Of a DNA stretch of 11,209 nt, positions 1 through 6,873 are shown piece by piece. The translations under genes and the position numbers were made by a program. The DNA is from Firmicutes bacterium UBA4981. GTDB taxonomy: Bacteria > Bacillota > SHA-98 > UBA4971. Position 1 is the first letter of the stretch. Every line of letters begins with the position of its first letter. Location of the stretch: contig DGZL01000169.1 of the NCBI GenBank assembly GCA_002398515.1, positions 21,342 through 32,550 of the forward strand, read 5' to 3'. Under the pieces are notes generated by a model. The model was not told where the DNA came from. It did no database searches and worked only from the letters and a program-made list of their open reading frames with translations.

Positions 1-281
1 AGCCATTCAAGGGGATCTGAAGGCTTCCACGTGATTGAGTGGCTCATGTGGTGAGCCAGTCCGAAGGTGGTATGCCTTACATACGTAGTCCCTCGCAGTA
101 TTCGCGCTGGTTCACCACGTGTCACACTCTATCGCTTGCCGAATTCCTGCTATCGACATCTAAGGCTTTTCCTGTCTTTCCGGGATAATCCCACATACGC
201 CATAATAAAGAGGAATAGAATTATCGTCGTCGAAGACTCATTCTGATAAGACGATAGAACCATCGGAAAGGAGCACCTGTC
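1..281. other. Gene-free left edge and 5' region of the PH-domain gene
   Basis: No convincing gene is visible. There is a small hairpin at 40-58 (TGGCTC, 7-nt loop, GAGCCA). A wider inverted repeat lies just upstream of the first gene, with TATCGTC at 222-228 and GACGATA at 250-256 around a 21-nt loop; it could be an operator or a leader hairpin. A weak promoter-like pair (TTGCCG, 17 nt, TCTAAG) lies at about 137-165, too weak to call. The first bases could be the tail of an unseen gene, but no frame supports this. Confidence 0.4.
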
Positions 282-908
282 ATGCAGAAGAAAGAATTTC
301 GTCCGAATCCTGCTATGAAAACCTTCCTTTATACGTCGTCACTACTAATCCTTGCTGTATCAGTATTGCCATGGAGCATACCTATAGCGGTGAGCACAAA
401 TGACCCGTTGGCCCAGACTATCATGTTCTGGGTCCACGTCATCACGGTTCTTGTGGCGATATGGCTTATCATCTGGGTGCCCAGGTACTATGAAAGCATT
501 GCCTACGCAATTGACGACAAGTGGCTCTATGCAGAAGGCGGAGTGTTCTGGAAGCGTCGCTCCCGCTTACCAATCAGCAGAGTGCAAATGGTGGACGTGA
601 ACCAAGGCCCGTGGCAGCGCGTGTACGGCCTGGGCAGCCTACGCATTTTTACCGCAGCTACAGGTCAGTCCACAGCAGAACTCTCATTTCAAAACATAGA
701 GAACGCAGAGCAGACCCGAGACTATGTCCTTAGACTCGTGCAGCAATTCCGCGCAGGCGATAACGGCCTGGGAGACAGCATCAGAGAGCCGGAGGGAATT
801 CCGTCCCGCGCCAAGATCCATGTTGGGTCTGATGAAGCACAAGTTGCCCGACTCCTTGATAGCCTGCTGAACGAGGTGCGAGAAATCCGCAAAAAACTTA
901 GGGGTTGA
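282..908 (+). CDS. Membrane-anchored bacterial PH-domain protein (YdbS-like, bPH2)
   Basis: This 208-residue protein has two hydrophobic membrane segments at about residues 13-35 and 45-65. A YdbS-like bacterial PH domain follows at about 68-155, with the family-typical stretch LPISRVQMVDVNQGPWQRVY (about 96-115) and GLGSLRIFTA just after. The C-terminal tail (about 180-208) is a charged, probably helical segment rich in Leu, Glu, Arg and Lys. The ATG is preceded at good distance by AAAGGAG, which supports this start. Proteins of this family sit in the cytoplasmic membrane with the PH domain on one face; their biochemical role is poorly defined, and the usual partner YdbT is not in the window. 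The gene is alone on the + strand and converges on the peptidase gene. Its last codons (KLRG and stop) form the first unit of a 22-bp tandem array. Confidence 0.85.
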   Translation: MQKKEFRPNPAMKTFLYTSSLLILAVSVLPWSIPIAVSTNDPLAQTIMFWVHVITVLVAIWLIIWVPRYYESIAYAIDDKWLYAEGGVFWKRRSRLPISRVQMVDVNQGPWQRVYGLGSLRIFTAATGQSTAELSFQNIENAEQTRDYVLRLVQQFRAGDNGLGDSIREPEGIPSRAKIHVGSDEAQVARLLDSLLNEVREIRKKLRG

Positions 909-1092
909 GCCGGTATTCGCTTAGGTATGAGCCGATATCCGCTTACGTACGAACCGGAGCCCGCTTGGGTGTCGGCCGGCATCCCCCGCTTATGCACGCA
1001 CCAATGTCCGCTTAGGCGCGAACCGACATTCACCGTTCATTTAGGCGTGAACCGGCGTACGCTTCGGTATCAGTCAATATGCGCTTACGTAT
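896..1092. repeat. Degenerate 22-bp tandem array at the 3' end of the PH-domain gene
   Basis: About nine imperfect units follow one another, with a core like GAACCGnnnTCCGCTTAGG. The GCTT core (or its variant) occurs at 896, 919, 941, 963, 988, 1010, 1038, 1061 and 1083, so the basic period is 22 bp with a few 23-28 bp units. The first unit contains the last codons and the TGA stop of the PH-domain gene (CTTAGGGGTTGAGCCGG), and the second repeats it closely (CTTAGGTATGAGCCGA). The units follow directly without unique spacers. Confidence 0.8.
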
Positions 1093-1166
1093 GTTATACA
1101 TGAACCCGTATCAGGCGGGGAATCCCCCTGGAGGCCTAATGCAGATGTCGGAGTCTGCCACACACA
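909..1166. other. Intergenic region between two convergent genes
   Basis: This 258-bp gap between the stop codons of the PH-domain gene and the peptidase gene holds the 22-bp tandem array and, at 1112-1130, a compact GC-rich hairpin (CAGG-c-GGGG-aat-CCCC-CCTG). The hairpin could end transcription from either side, but no U-tract follows it in either direction. No gene is seen. Confidence 0.5.
1112..1130. terminator. GC-rich hairpin between convergent genes, possible bidirectional terminator
   Basis: The stem pairs CAGG with CCTG and GGGG with CCCC, with one bulged C and an AAT loop. Its place between two convergent genes suits a terminator, but the missing T-run makes intrinsic termination unproven. 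Confidence 0.3.
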
Positions 1167-2723
1167 TCATCGAGGGGTTTTGCTCTCAGTCGCTACTCGG
1201 CAATTTCGCCAACTGCTGTTGGGTAAATACGCGCCTGGGTCGAGGACAACTGAGTTGACAGGGTGGCTTGTGACGATAAACAGCACCTGGTTCCTGCCTG
1301 TTATTGTCACTTGCTCGCAAGTTTCTGTGTCGTCTCCTACCAGGAGGACATCGGCTTTCACCGGGCTATGCGCATCACCTGTGTTAATCAAGTCGAATCT
1401 CGTCACGAACCTATCCTTCGATTTCCCGGAGCAAACTGCAGACTTGATTTGGTACGCAAAGCCGGCAGTATTGCCCAGCCACTGTTTCATGAATCCTTCT
1501 ACGTTCATGCCTGATGCCCGCTCTGCCACCATAACGAAATCTCTCAGCCCGGAAGGTTTCGCCCGGTAGATAGACAAGTGCCTACGAAGAATCTCAAAGA
1601 ACATATCCTCCCCCAACGTATGACGTAGCAGTCGAAGGGCAAGGGCTGTTCTGATGCACACCGGCCTGGGCGCATACGGCGCCCGGCTCTTCGCCCACAG
1701 GAGGACGCTCTCTCCTGCGCCCGGTCCGAGCCTGGCGTCAGTCGCCCACCTGTCAATCTCTTCATGGACAAGTTGAGTTTCAGCGTCACGTCCTAAGACA
1801 CGCCCTACTGTCTCATAAGCCATGGTTCGGGCTAACGATTCATGGAACCAGGTATGGCCAAACCCCACGGATATAGGGCTCCCCCACCATACATGCGCCA
1901 TTTCATGGCCTAACGCCGTAACAATGCGCACCTCTTGCTCGTCGCTGGGATATCGCCGTCTCAGGACAGATGTGAATCTCCCTACCGGAGGTTTTCCAAG
2001 CATATCAATGTAGGCGTCAAGCACATCACAGAAGAGGCCAATCCCAGGTTCGATTGTGTCCTTGAGCGCCTGGCCAAGATAGAGCTCAAGTTTGACTCCC
2101 CGGTGTATCCTGCACGCCATTTCAAACTTGCCTGAAGTGAGAGACAACCCGGAAATGGGCTCTTTGACTTCCCATACGTGTACTACTCGGTCATCACTTT
2201 CTGTGAGGCAAATCAACTCTCCGTCTGACACTGAGACAAAGTCCGGACAGGTTACACAGGTAATACGCGCAGTGAAAGTGTCAAATCCCGCTCCCACAGG
2301 ATACCAAGCGGATTTTCGGGACAGGCGTGTTCCGGTATCGTCTGCCTGAACGCCGGTCTTTCCAACGGGACGGCCTGAGTATACGAAAGTAAGTTGCGCC
2401 TCGTCATTCTCGCGAAGAGGCGTGGGAAAGTACACCCAAACAGCTTTCAGGCCGATGACGTCTGAAAACTCTCGTTCGCGGAAGGCAAGCCGAGTCTCCT
2501 CTTGGCTTATGGAGCTCACTGTAAGCCCGGAATTCAAGACAAAACAGTGCTTTGTCACATTAGGTATTAATGCACGTAGGGTGACAACGGTAGTAGCCTG
2601 CAATTGTTCTTTCCTTACTATGCAATTTACATTTATGCCGTACTTCTTGACTTCTACCTGAGTTCCGGACTGGGCCAGAGAAGCAAAGAAGTACTCCCTT
2701 TTCTGCCTAGCTACCCATCCCAT
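1167..2723 (-). CDS. Atypical M1-family (gluzincin) zinc metallopeptidase, third gene of the SCIFF unit
   Basis: This 518-residue protein has no signal peptide or membrane segment and is predicted cytoplasmic. The N-terminal half (about 1-205) looks like the beta-rich M1 N-terminal domain. The thermolysin-like domain carries HEMAHVWWG (His273, Glu274, His277) and a probable third zinc ligand Glu295 in TWFHES. A helical C-terminal part follows (LRHTLGEDMFFEILRRHLSIY about 367-387; EGFMKQWLG about 409-417), matching M1 enzymes. Oddities: no GxMEN motif precedes HExxH; the gap from the second His to the Glu is 17 residues, not the usual 18; the usual NEG is HES; and the position of the catalytic Tyr of the YEKG motif appears to be Cys356. 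It starts with ATG 23 bp after the maturase stop, with a weak SD (AAAGGG), so it is probably translated from the same message. Processing of the modified peptide is inference; a degenerate enzyme or a binding protein is also possible. Confidence 0.82.
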   Translation of the reverse strand: MGWVARQKREYFFASLAQSGTQVEVKKYGINVNCIVRKEQLQATTVVTLRALIPNVTKHCFVLNSGLTVSSISQEETRLAFREREFSDVIGLKAVWVYFPTPLRENDEAQLTFVYSGRPVGKTGVQADDTGTRLSRKSAWYPVGAGFDTFTARITCVTCPDFVSVSDGELICLTESDDRVVHVWEVKEPISGLSLTSGKFEMACRIHRGVKLELYLGQALKDTIEPGIGLFCDVLDAYIDMLGKPPVGRFTSVLRRRYPSDEQEVRIVTALGHEMAHVWWGSPISVGFGHTWFHESLARTMAYETVGRVLGRDAETQLVHEEIDRWATDARLGPGAGESVLLWAKSRAPYAPRPVCIRTALALRLLRHTLGEDMFFEILRRHLSIYRAKPSGLRDFVMVAERASGMNVEGFMKQWLGNTAGFAYQIKSAVCSGKSKDRFVTRFDLINTGDAHSPVKADVLLVGDDTETCEQVTITGRNQVLFIVTSHPVNSVVLDPGAYLPNSSWRNCRVATESKTPR

Positions 2724-2746
2724 TAGCGAGATTCACGCCCTTTGAC

Positions 2747-4273
2747 TTATGCTCCCTGTTGCTCCATATCTTTCAACATGGCTTGCGCGGTCAAGGCACA
2801 CTCAATACGTTTCTTCTGGATAGCGCATGCTACTTTATCAGGAACCAAAATATCACATGATGAGCCATAGGCTGCAGCATGGCACCCTCCGCTACAGATG
2901 AACCTGGCCCAGCAACTTCCACACCCGCTTTTGCTGTATACATGGGCATTTCGAAAGCCTCTGATGATTCCTGGATTCACACGCCTTGCGAACACGTCAC
3001 CCATCTTAAATTCGGGTTTGCCGACAAACTGATGACATGGGTAAATGTCCCCGCCGGGAGAGACTGCCAGGTAGTCTATGCCTGCACCGCATCCTGAGAG
3101 CCGCCTCTTGAGGCAAGGTCCGCCGTCCAGGTCAATGTTGAAATGGTAGAACAGAAAACCCCGGCCTGATGTATGTCTTTCCACGAATAGCCTGGTGAGG
3201 TTCTCATATTCTTCCTCGATGGCACTGATATCCTCAGCTTGGATGCCGTATTCTCTGTCACTTCCGCCTACCACGGGTTCAGCGGAGATACTCTTCGCGC
3301 CCAAATCCGCAAGATGAAGCACGTCAGATGCAAAATCCAAGTTATGCCTCGTGTATGTAGCTCTCACATAATACGAATCAGGATCCCTGGTTTGGATGAA
3401 CTTTGCCAACTTTGGGGCCACATGATCATAACTGCCGCTTCCCCCGGGTATTACCCGCATTCTGTCATTGATTTCCCTTCTGCCGTCAAGGCTCAGCACC
3501 ACAAGGATATTTCGCTCATTAAGGAAAGATGCGACTTGGTCGTCAAGTAGAACACAATTTGTGGTAACAGTGAAATCCACATGCTTTCCTAATGGCTTCG
3601 CCTTCTCATCACAGTACTCGATTGCAGCTTTGACTACATCGAAGTTGAGGAGAGGTTCACCGCCGAAAAAGTCCACATTGAGGTTACGCCTGGGGCCGGA
3701 CTTATCAAGCAGGAAGTCAATGGCTTCCTTAGCCACTGAAAGAGGCATGAGCTCCCGCGTCATCCCGAAGTTCCCTGTCTTGCCAAAGCAATACTTGCAC
3801 CTTAGATTACAGTCATGAGCTACGTGAAGGCATAGCGCCTTAACGATCGTCTCGTCACTGGGAGTATAGTCCTCATCCTTGTCATCAGGACATGAAAGAA
3901 GGCCTTCAGCCACCATGCTTTCCAGCTCTTTGTATGCCTCTGCTATAGACCCTCTGTATGACTCTGCTTGAGATTCCTTGTATGCTTCTGCGACAGATTC
4001 CTTGTAGGATTGTGCTACGGACTCTTTGCATGACCCTGCCTGGGATTCCTTGTGTACCTCTGCTACAGTTTCCCTGTAGGCCTCTGCCTGAGCTTGCTTG
4101 CCATAAGCACTTGATAGGCGTTTTTCAACTTTCGCAAGAGGCGCCTTGTCTCTGTAAGCAAGCGCAACTTCCCGTCCTACATCATCTAGTTCATGCAGGC
4201 CTCCTGTTTTGACATCGAATAACAGCGATTTCCCAAGACAGGAGAATATGTGCCAATTAGCCTCTCCCAACAT
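2747..4273 (-). CDS. scfB: SCIFF ranthipeptide maturase, radical SAM/SPASM thioether-forming enzyme
   Basis: This enzyme uses radical SAM chemistry to form Cys-to-side-chain thioethers in the SCIFF peptide. From the ATG at 4273 it has 508 residues. The N-terminus (HIFSCLGKSLLFDVKTGGLH) looks like the RiPP recognition element that binds the leader. The radical SAM core carries CX3CX2C (Cys155, Cys159, Cys162) in HVAHDCNLRCKYCFGKTGNF, then VDFFGGEPLLNF. The SPASM region has Cys387, Cys395 and Cys413, then CX2CX5CX3C (Cys451, 454, 460, 464) and further Cys at 473, 483 and 492, suiting two auxiliary Fe-S clusters. The family is usually about 450-470 residues; the excess is an in-frame 8-residue repeat (about 64-121). 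The usual TTNG reads TTNC (Cys240). An in-frame TTG at 4297 would overlap the precursor gene by 17 bp; the ATG, 7 bp after the precursor stop, fits family N-termini better. Confidence 0.95.
   Translation of the reverse strand: MLGEANWHIFSCLGKSLLFDVKTGGLHELDDVGREVALAYRDKAPLAKVEKRLSSAYGKQAQAEAYRETVAEVHKESQAGSCKESVAQSYKESVAEAYKESQAESYRGSIAEAYKELESMVAEGLLSCPDDKDEDYTPSDETIVKALCLHVAHDCNLRCKYCFGKTGNFGMTRELMPLSVAKEAIDFLLDKSGPRRNLNVDFFGGEPLLNFDVVKAAIEYCDEKAKPLGKHVDFTVTTNCVLLDDQVASFLNERNILVVLSLDGRREINDRMRVIPGGSGSYDHVAPKLAKFIQTRDPDSYYVRATYTRHNLDFASDVLHLADLGAKSISAEPVVGGSDREYGIQAEDISAIEEEYENLTRLFVERHTSGRGFLFYHFNIDLDGGPCLKRRLSGCGAGIDYLAVSPGGDIYPCHQFVGKPEFKMGDVFARRVNPGIIRGFRNAHVYSKSGCGSCWARFICSGGCHAAAYGSSCDILVPDKVACAIQKKRIECALTAQAMLKDMEQQGA
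3926..4098 (-). repeat. In-frame 24-bp (8-residue) tandem repeat inside the SCIFF maturase gene
   Basis: Seven units follow at an exact 24-bp period; the TGTATG-like core lies at 3931, 3955, 3979, 4003, 4027, 4051 and 4075. In the protein the units read YRETVAEV, HKESQAGS, CKESVAQS, YKESVAEA, YKESQAES, YRGSIAEA and YKELESMV. They are charged and helix-favouring and lie between the N-terminal peptide-binding domain and the radical SAM domain. They probably form an extended helical linker. Confidence 0.92.
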
Positions 4274-4280
4274 GCCATTG

Positions 4281-4445
4281 TCACTTTCTCTTGTCAACGC
4301 AAACCTGATTCCCTACAGTGCAGGAGGTCTTACATGCTGACTGGCATGAAGCCTGACACTCCTTGCAGCCGCCTTCTTTAAGTCCGCCTCTGGTTGAACC
4401 CATGCTTATCGTAGTTATGTGTTTCTTAGTCTTTAAAGTTGACAT
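4281..4445 (-). CDS. scfA: SCIFF ranthipeptide precursor (six cysteines in forty-five residues)
   Basis: This small gene encodes 54 residues and starts with ATG at 4445, preceded by AAGGAG at 4457-4462 with 11 bp spacing. The leader is Lys/Thr-rich (MSTLKTKKHITTISMG). The core holds six cysteines at 27, 30, 34, 38, 42 and 49 within GGCKECQASCQSACKTSC plus TVGNQVC, almost the textbook SCIFF signature. The maturase on the same strand installs thioether links between Cys and neighbouring side chains. In the Clostridium thermocellum homologue CteA the reported link joins Cys32 to Thr37; the same spacing here points to Cys38 and Thr43. The tail VDKRK after the last Cys is a little longer than in most members as I remember them. 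The product is unknown; ranthipeptides of Clostridium have been linked to cell signalling. Directly upstream of the maturase gene. Confidence 0.95.
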   Translation of the reverse strand: MSTLKTKKHITTISMGSTRGGLKEGGCKECQASCQSACKTSCTVGNQVCVDKRK

Positions 4446-4635
4446 TTTTACCACTTCTCCTTATCACCGGTATTGATTGCACAAAGGACAATTGCTGCAC
4501 TATCAAGAGGGCTCACTCATATTACTATGAAATCGGTCCCCTGTATATTAACCCATCTCACACGTCAGAGAGCAAGTTTGCCGTTGACTCGGCAGATTCT
4601 GCTATGAGCAGAACATTACGGCTCCTGCAATGCCG

Positions 4636-4691
4636 CAAACTTCATGACCCCAACCCTATTCCCCAAACTTCACGACCCCAACCTCTCACAA
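4636..4691. repeat. 28-bp direct repeat, two units, in the SCIFF leader region
   Basis: The block CAAACTTCATGACCCCAACC is followed 28 bp later by CAAACTTCACGACCCCAACC, with one mismatch in 20 bases. Flanking sequence shows only faint further similarity. On the - strand these copies would lie in the transcript leader if the upstream promoter is used. Confidence 0.7.
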
Positions 4692-4823
4692 GCCTAGTAA
4701 TACGAACTACTTAGCAAACTACACAACTTGGCCCATCCGGCAACCCTGATAACTCAGCTTTCAAGCAACGGCTATCAAAGCATGCGCATTAGTGGAAAAC
4801 AGGGAATATATAGCACTTTGAAT

Positions 4824-4832
4824 ATTATAGCA
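4824..4832 (-). promoter_or_regulatory. Possible extended -10 promoter for the SCIFF unit
   Basis: Read on the - strand the sequence is TGCTATAAT, a perfect -10 box with the extended TGn motif. No good -35 hexamer lies at the usual distance, as is common for extended -10 promoters. If used, it would give a 5' leader of about 370 nt before the SCIFF gene. A weaker pair closer to the gene (TATACA, 17 nt, TAATAT; about 4521-4549) is an alternative. Confidence 0.35.
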
Positions 4833-4995
4833 CAAAGTCCAGCGCAAGCTACTGACTGTTTTCTCGCTGCACTGGATTGCATGGGGCCAAAACCCTTTCA
4901 TAAACCCGGATTTGATGCGAATCTCCTTGTTAGGCCTCTGTCACGCTACCGGTAGCTCGCCTCCTCGTACTGCATTTAATATGATTACGCAGTGT

Positions 4996-5010
4996 CATTG
5001 GGCCCCAATG
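4996..5010. repeat. Short palindrome CATTGGG-C-CCCAATG
   Basis: Seven bases pair perfectly around a single central C. The missing loop makes an RNA hairpin awkward, so a binding site for a dimeric DNA-binding protein is as likely as a structural element. There is no T-run next to it. Confidence 0.4.
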
Positions 5011-5040
5011 GACTCTCATGCCTTAGCTCCGGCTCCTGCG

Positions 5041-5165
5041 CGTTACGATCAGTCCTTCGCTTTCCTCGCATGCTACGACCGGCCCGTCGCCTTTACTCGT
5101 AGGTTACGACCGGTCAACCGCTTTTACTTGCATGCTACGACCAGTCCTTCGCTTTCACTCTCAAG
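5041..5165. repeat. Degenerate 31-bp tandem array across the 3' end of the ABC permease gene
   Basis: Four units share the core TACGACCnGTCnnTCGCTTT, with TACGA at 5044, 5074, 5105 and 5136 (periods 30, 31, 31). The unit at 5136 encodes the last residues of the permease (VKAKDWS) and its TAG stop. The other three are degenerate copies of that coding end lying beyond the stop. Confidence 0.82.
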
Positions 5166-5845
5166 ATAGACGCTGCACAACACACCCAATAAACAGCCAG
5201 GCTGATAATTACGGACACTGCAGGTACCCATGAACTCGTCTCAATGATCCGCATAAGATTCTGAATCTGAGGTGAACGCCCTGCTGCGCCGACGCCTAAC
5301 ATCACCAGAACAAATATCGCAAGAAGAATCGCTCTGCTGTACGTAGAAGCTTTGGCGAATCCTGCCCAGAAGAACATCACCAAGTAAGCGCCTGTAACCA
5401 CTACCGCCATGCTAAACACCATAGCGAAAGATGTAGCGTTCTGCAGCAAAACTACTGCGGCATTTACAGCGCCCGGAGAATCGGCTGCTGAACCAAAGCC
5501 TGGGATAATTCCTGAAGAAGCCAGGTAAGCGCCTAGTACAGCAGTAACATTAAAGAATATGACAAGGAGGACAGACACGGCAAGGACCGAAACGAACTTG
5601 CTTGTGACAATGGCCGCATCTGACAGGGGCAGACTCTTTAGGAACAAGTACGCACCGCTCTTGTCCTCGTCATACGTAGACCTGACTGCAAAACCGTAGG
5701 TGGATATCATTACGTACGCTGTGAATATGCCTCCTCCGTCAGATCCTGATGCCATCATCACAAGTCCGACAAACCCGCCGATGAGCGCATAGAGGAGTAT
5801 CAGCTTCCTGTTTTGGACAATGTCCTTATATATAAGGTCTAGCAC
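5135..5845 (-). CDS. ABC-2 type transporter permease (ABC2_membrane_5-like)
   Basis: This 236-residue membrane protein has about six hydrophobic segments, at roughly 15-33, 39-55, 84-108, 137-160, 168-188 and 207-228. The stretch STYDEDKSGAYLFLKSLPLS (about 56-75) followed by the sequence around ASKF-like VTSKFVSVL is typical of small ABC-2 permeases that pair with YtrA-linked ATPases. It starts with GTG and overlaps the ATPase gene by 7 bp, with a strong SD (AAGGGGG at 5854-5860, 8 bp spacing), so the two are translationally coupled. It would form the membrane channel of an exporter or membrane-stress transporter; the substrate is unknown. The 3' end (KAKDWS and stop) lies inside a 31-bp tandem array. 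Confidence 0.88.
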   Translation of the reverse strand: MLDLIYKDIVQNRKLILLYALIGGFVGLVMMASGSDGGGIFTAYVMISTYGFAVRSTYDEDKSGAYLFLKSLPLSDAAIVTSKFVSVLAVSVLLVIFFNVTAVLGAYLASSGIIPGFGSAADSPGAVNAAVVLLQNATSFAMVFSMAVVVTGAYLVMFFWAGFAKASTYSRAILLAIFVLVMLGVGAAGRSPQIQNLMRIIETSSWVPAVSVIISLAVYWVCCAASILRVKAKDWS

Positions 5846-6873
5846 GCATTATTCCCCCTTACAATGAAGACCAAAATGTCATCTAGGCTTACAGGGGCCA
5901 CTCTTGGCCTGCTACCTACAAGTTGGGTTACCTTGCTTTCAAGTGTGCTCGAAAATGCGGAAGTAATCCCACTGAATGTCAGGCCTTCGATTTTATGTCC
6001 TATGAACACACCTTTTAGTTCCTGATCCAGCAGTCTTTCTACGTAAGCCGTGGCTTTTGCCACATCTGCCTCGAGATCCCTTACCCCGAGACTGCCTTGA
6101 GCCTCCCCTGTCCTGACAGGCAGCGGAAACGAAATTGACTTCCATCTGCCAAGGATGTCATCTTTTACGTCAGATTCGACAATCCTGCCTTCATGGATGA
6201 AGGTTACATAGTCGGCGATTCGCTCAATATCCTGGGTTATGTGGGTTGAGAAGAATACGCTCCTCTTTTCGTCCTGAATCACTGACATCAGTTCATCCAG
6301 GACGTCCCTGCGTATCACAGGATCTAACCCGCTCGTAGGTTCATCCAGTATCAGGAGCTCAGGTTTGTGTGACAAAGCCAGGGCAAGGCCAAGCTTCACT
6401 TTCATACCTTTTGAGAGGTCTTTCACGCGTTTTGCAGGATCAATCCCAAAGCGATCAAGGGTAGCGTCAAAATATGCCTTATCCCAAGTGGGATAGTATT
6501 TGGACACGAATCCCTCAAACCACAGAGGTGTCATTTCTTCGTAAAAGCGCGGTTCTTCTCCGACATAGCCAATACGGCGCTTCACTTCTTTTTCGTAGAG
6601 CCTGTGGTCAAGGCCTAGTGCCTCTACAGTCCCTCGGGATTTTCTTGCCATGTTCATGATGATCTTGATAGTCGTCGTCTTCCCTGCCCCGTTAGGCCCG
6701 ATGAACCCCATGATAAACCCTCTGGGCAGAGAGAAGGTGACATCCTTCAGCTCAAACTTGGGATAGCTCTTGCATACTCCGCGAAGCATCAGAGCAAGGT
6801 TGTCGGAAGCGTGAGCCCCTGCCTGATTGCGTCCTTCTGCCTTTCTGTCATTCCTCGCGTTACTGCCTTTCAT
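5839..6873 (-). CDS. ABC transporter ATP-binding protein
   Basis: This 344-residue ATPase has a Walker A motif GPNGAGKT (59-66), signature LSKGM (153-157), Walker B plus D-loop LLILDEPTSGLD (173-184, Glu178 catalytic) and the H-loop His211. All ATP-hydrolysis motifs are intact. The first 25 residues are a polar extension. A C-terminal extension of about 110 residues (230-344) is found in many YtrB/EcsA-type ATPases and contains no motif I recognise. The ATG has an AAGGAGGAG stretch 10-12 bp upstream and overlaps the regulator stop by 14 bp. It powers the ABC-2 permease encoded next. Family members respond to cell-envelope stress or export lipids or peptides; no substrate can be read from the sequence. 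Confidence 0.95.
   Translation of the reverse strand: MKGSNARNDRKAEGRNQAGAHASDNLALMLRGVCKSYPKFELKDVTFSLPRGFIMGFIGPNGAGKTTTIKIIMNMARKSRGTVEALGLDHRLYEKEVKRRIGYVGEEPRFYEEMTPLWFEGFVSKYYPTWDKAYFDATLDRFGIDPAKRVKDLSKGMKVKLGLALALSHKPELLILDEPTSGLDPVIRRDVLDELMSVIQDEKRSVFFSTHITQDIERIADYVTFIHEGRIVESDVKDDILGRWKSISFPLPVRTGEAQGSLGVRDLEADVAKATAYVERLLDQELKGVFIGHKIEGLTFSGITSAFSSTLESKVTQLVGSRPRVAPVSLDDILVFIVRGNNAC

Larger units (their letters stand above)
4446..5134. other. Gene-free region with the probable SCIFF promoter and leader
   Basis: About 690 bp separate the ABC permease stop from the SCIFF start. Open frames here are short and show no family features. The region holds a 31-bp tandem array at the permease end, a near-perfect palindrome at 4996-5010 (CATTGGG-c-CCCAATG), a 28-bp direct repeat at 4636-4691, and on the - strand an extended -10 box at 4824-4832. 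Nothing resembles a known riboswitch or tRNA. The length suggests a long 5' leader or an unseen small RNA. Confidence 0.45.

Noticed and set aside
60..120. tRNA-like segment with GGTTCACC
   Set aside because: No acceptor stem or anticodon arm can be folded around it.
152..263. Small membrane peptide of 37 residues on the - strand
   Set aside because: A hydrophobic stretch is present, but there is no SD and it lies in the leader of the PH-domain gene on the opposite strand.
896..1092. CRISPR-like array
   Set aside because: The units follow directly with no unique spacers, they vary strongly, and no cas genes are near. It is a degenerate tandem repeat.
4439..5169. Three + strand frames upstream of the SCIFF gene (4439-4714, 4728-4955, 4912-5169)
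   Set aside because: They have no SD and no domain features, and they cross tandem repeats or the opposite-strand SCIFF and permease genes.
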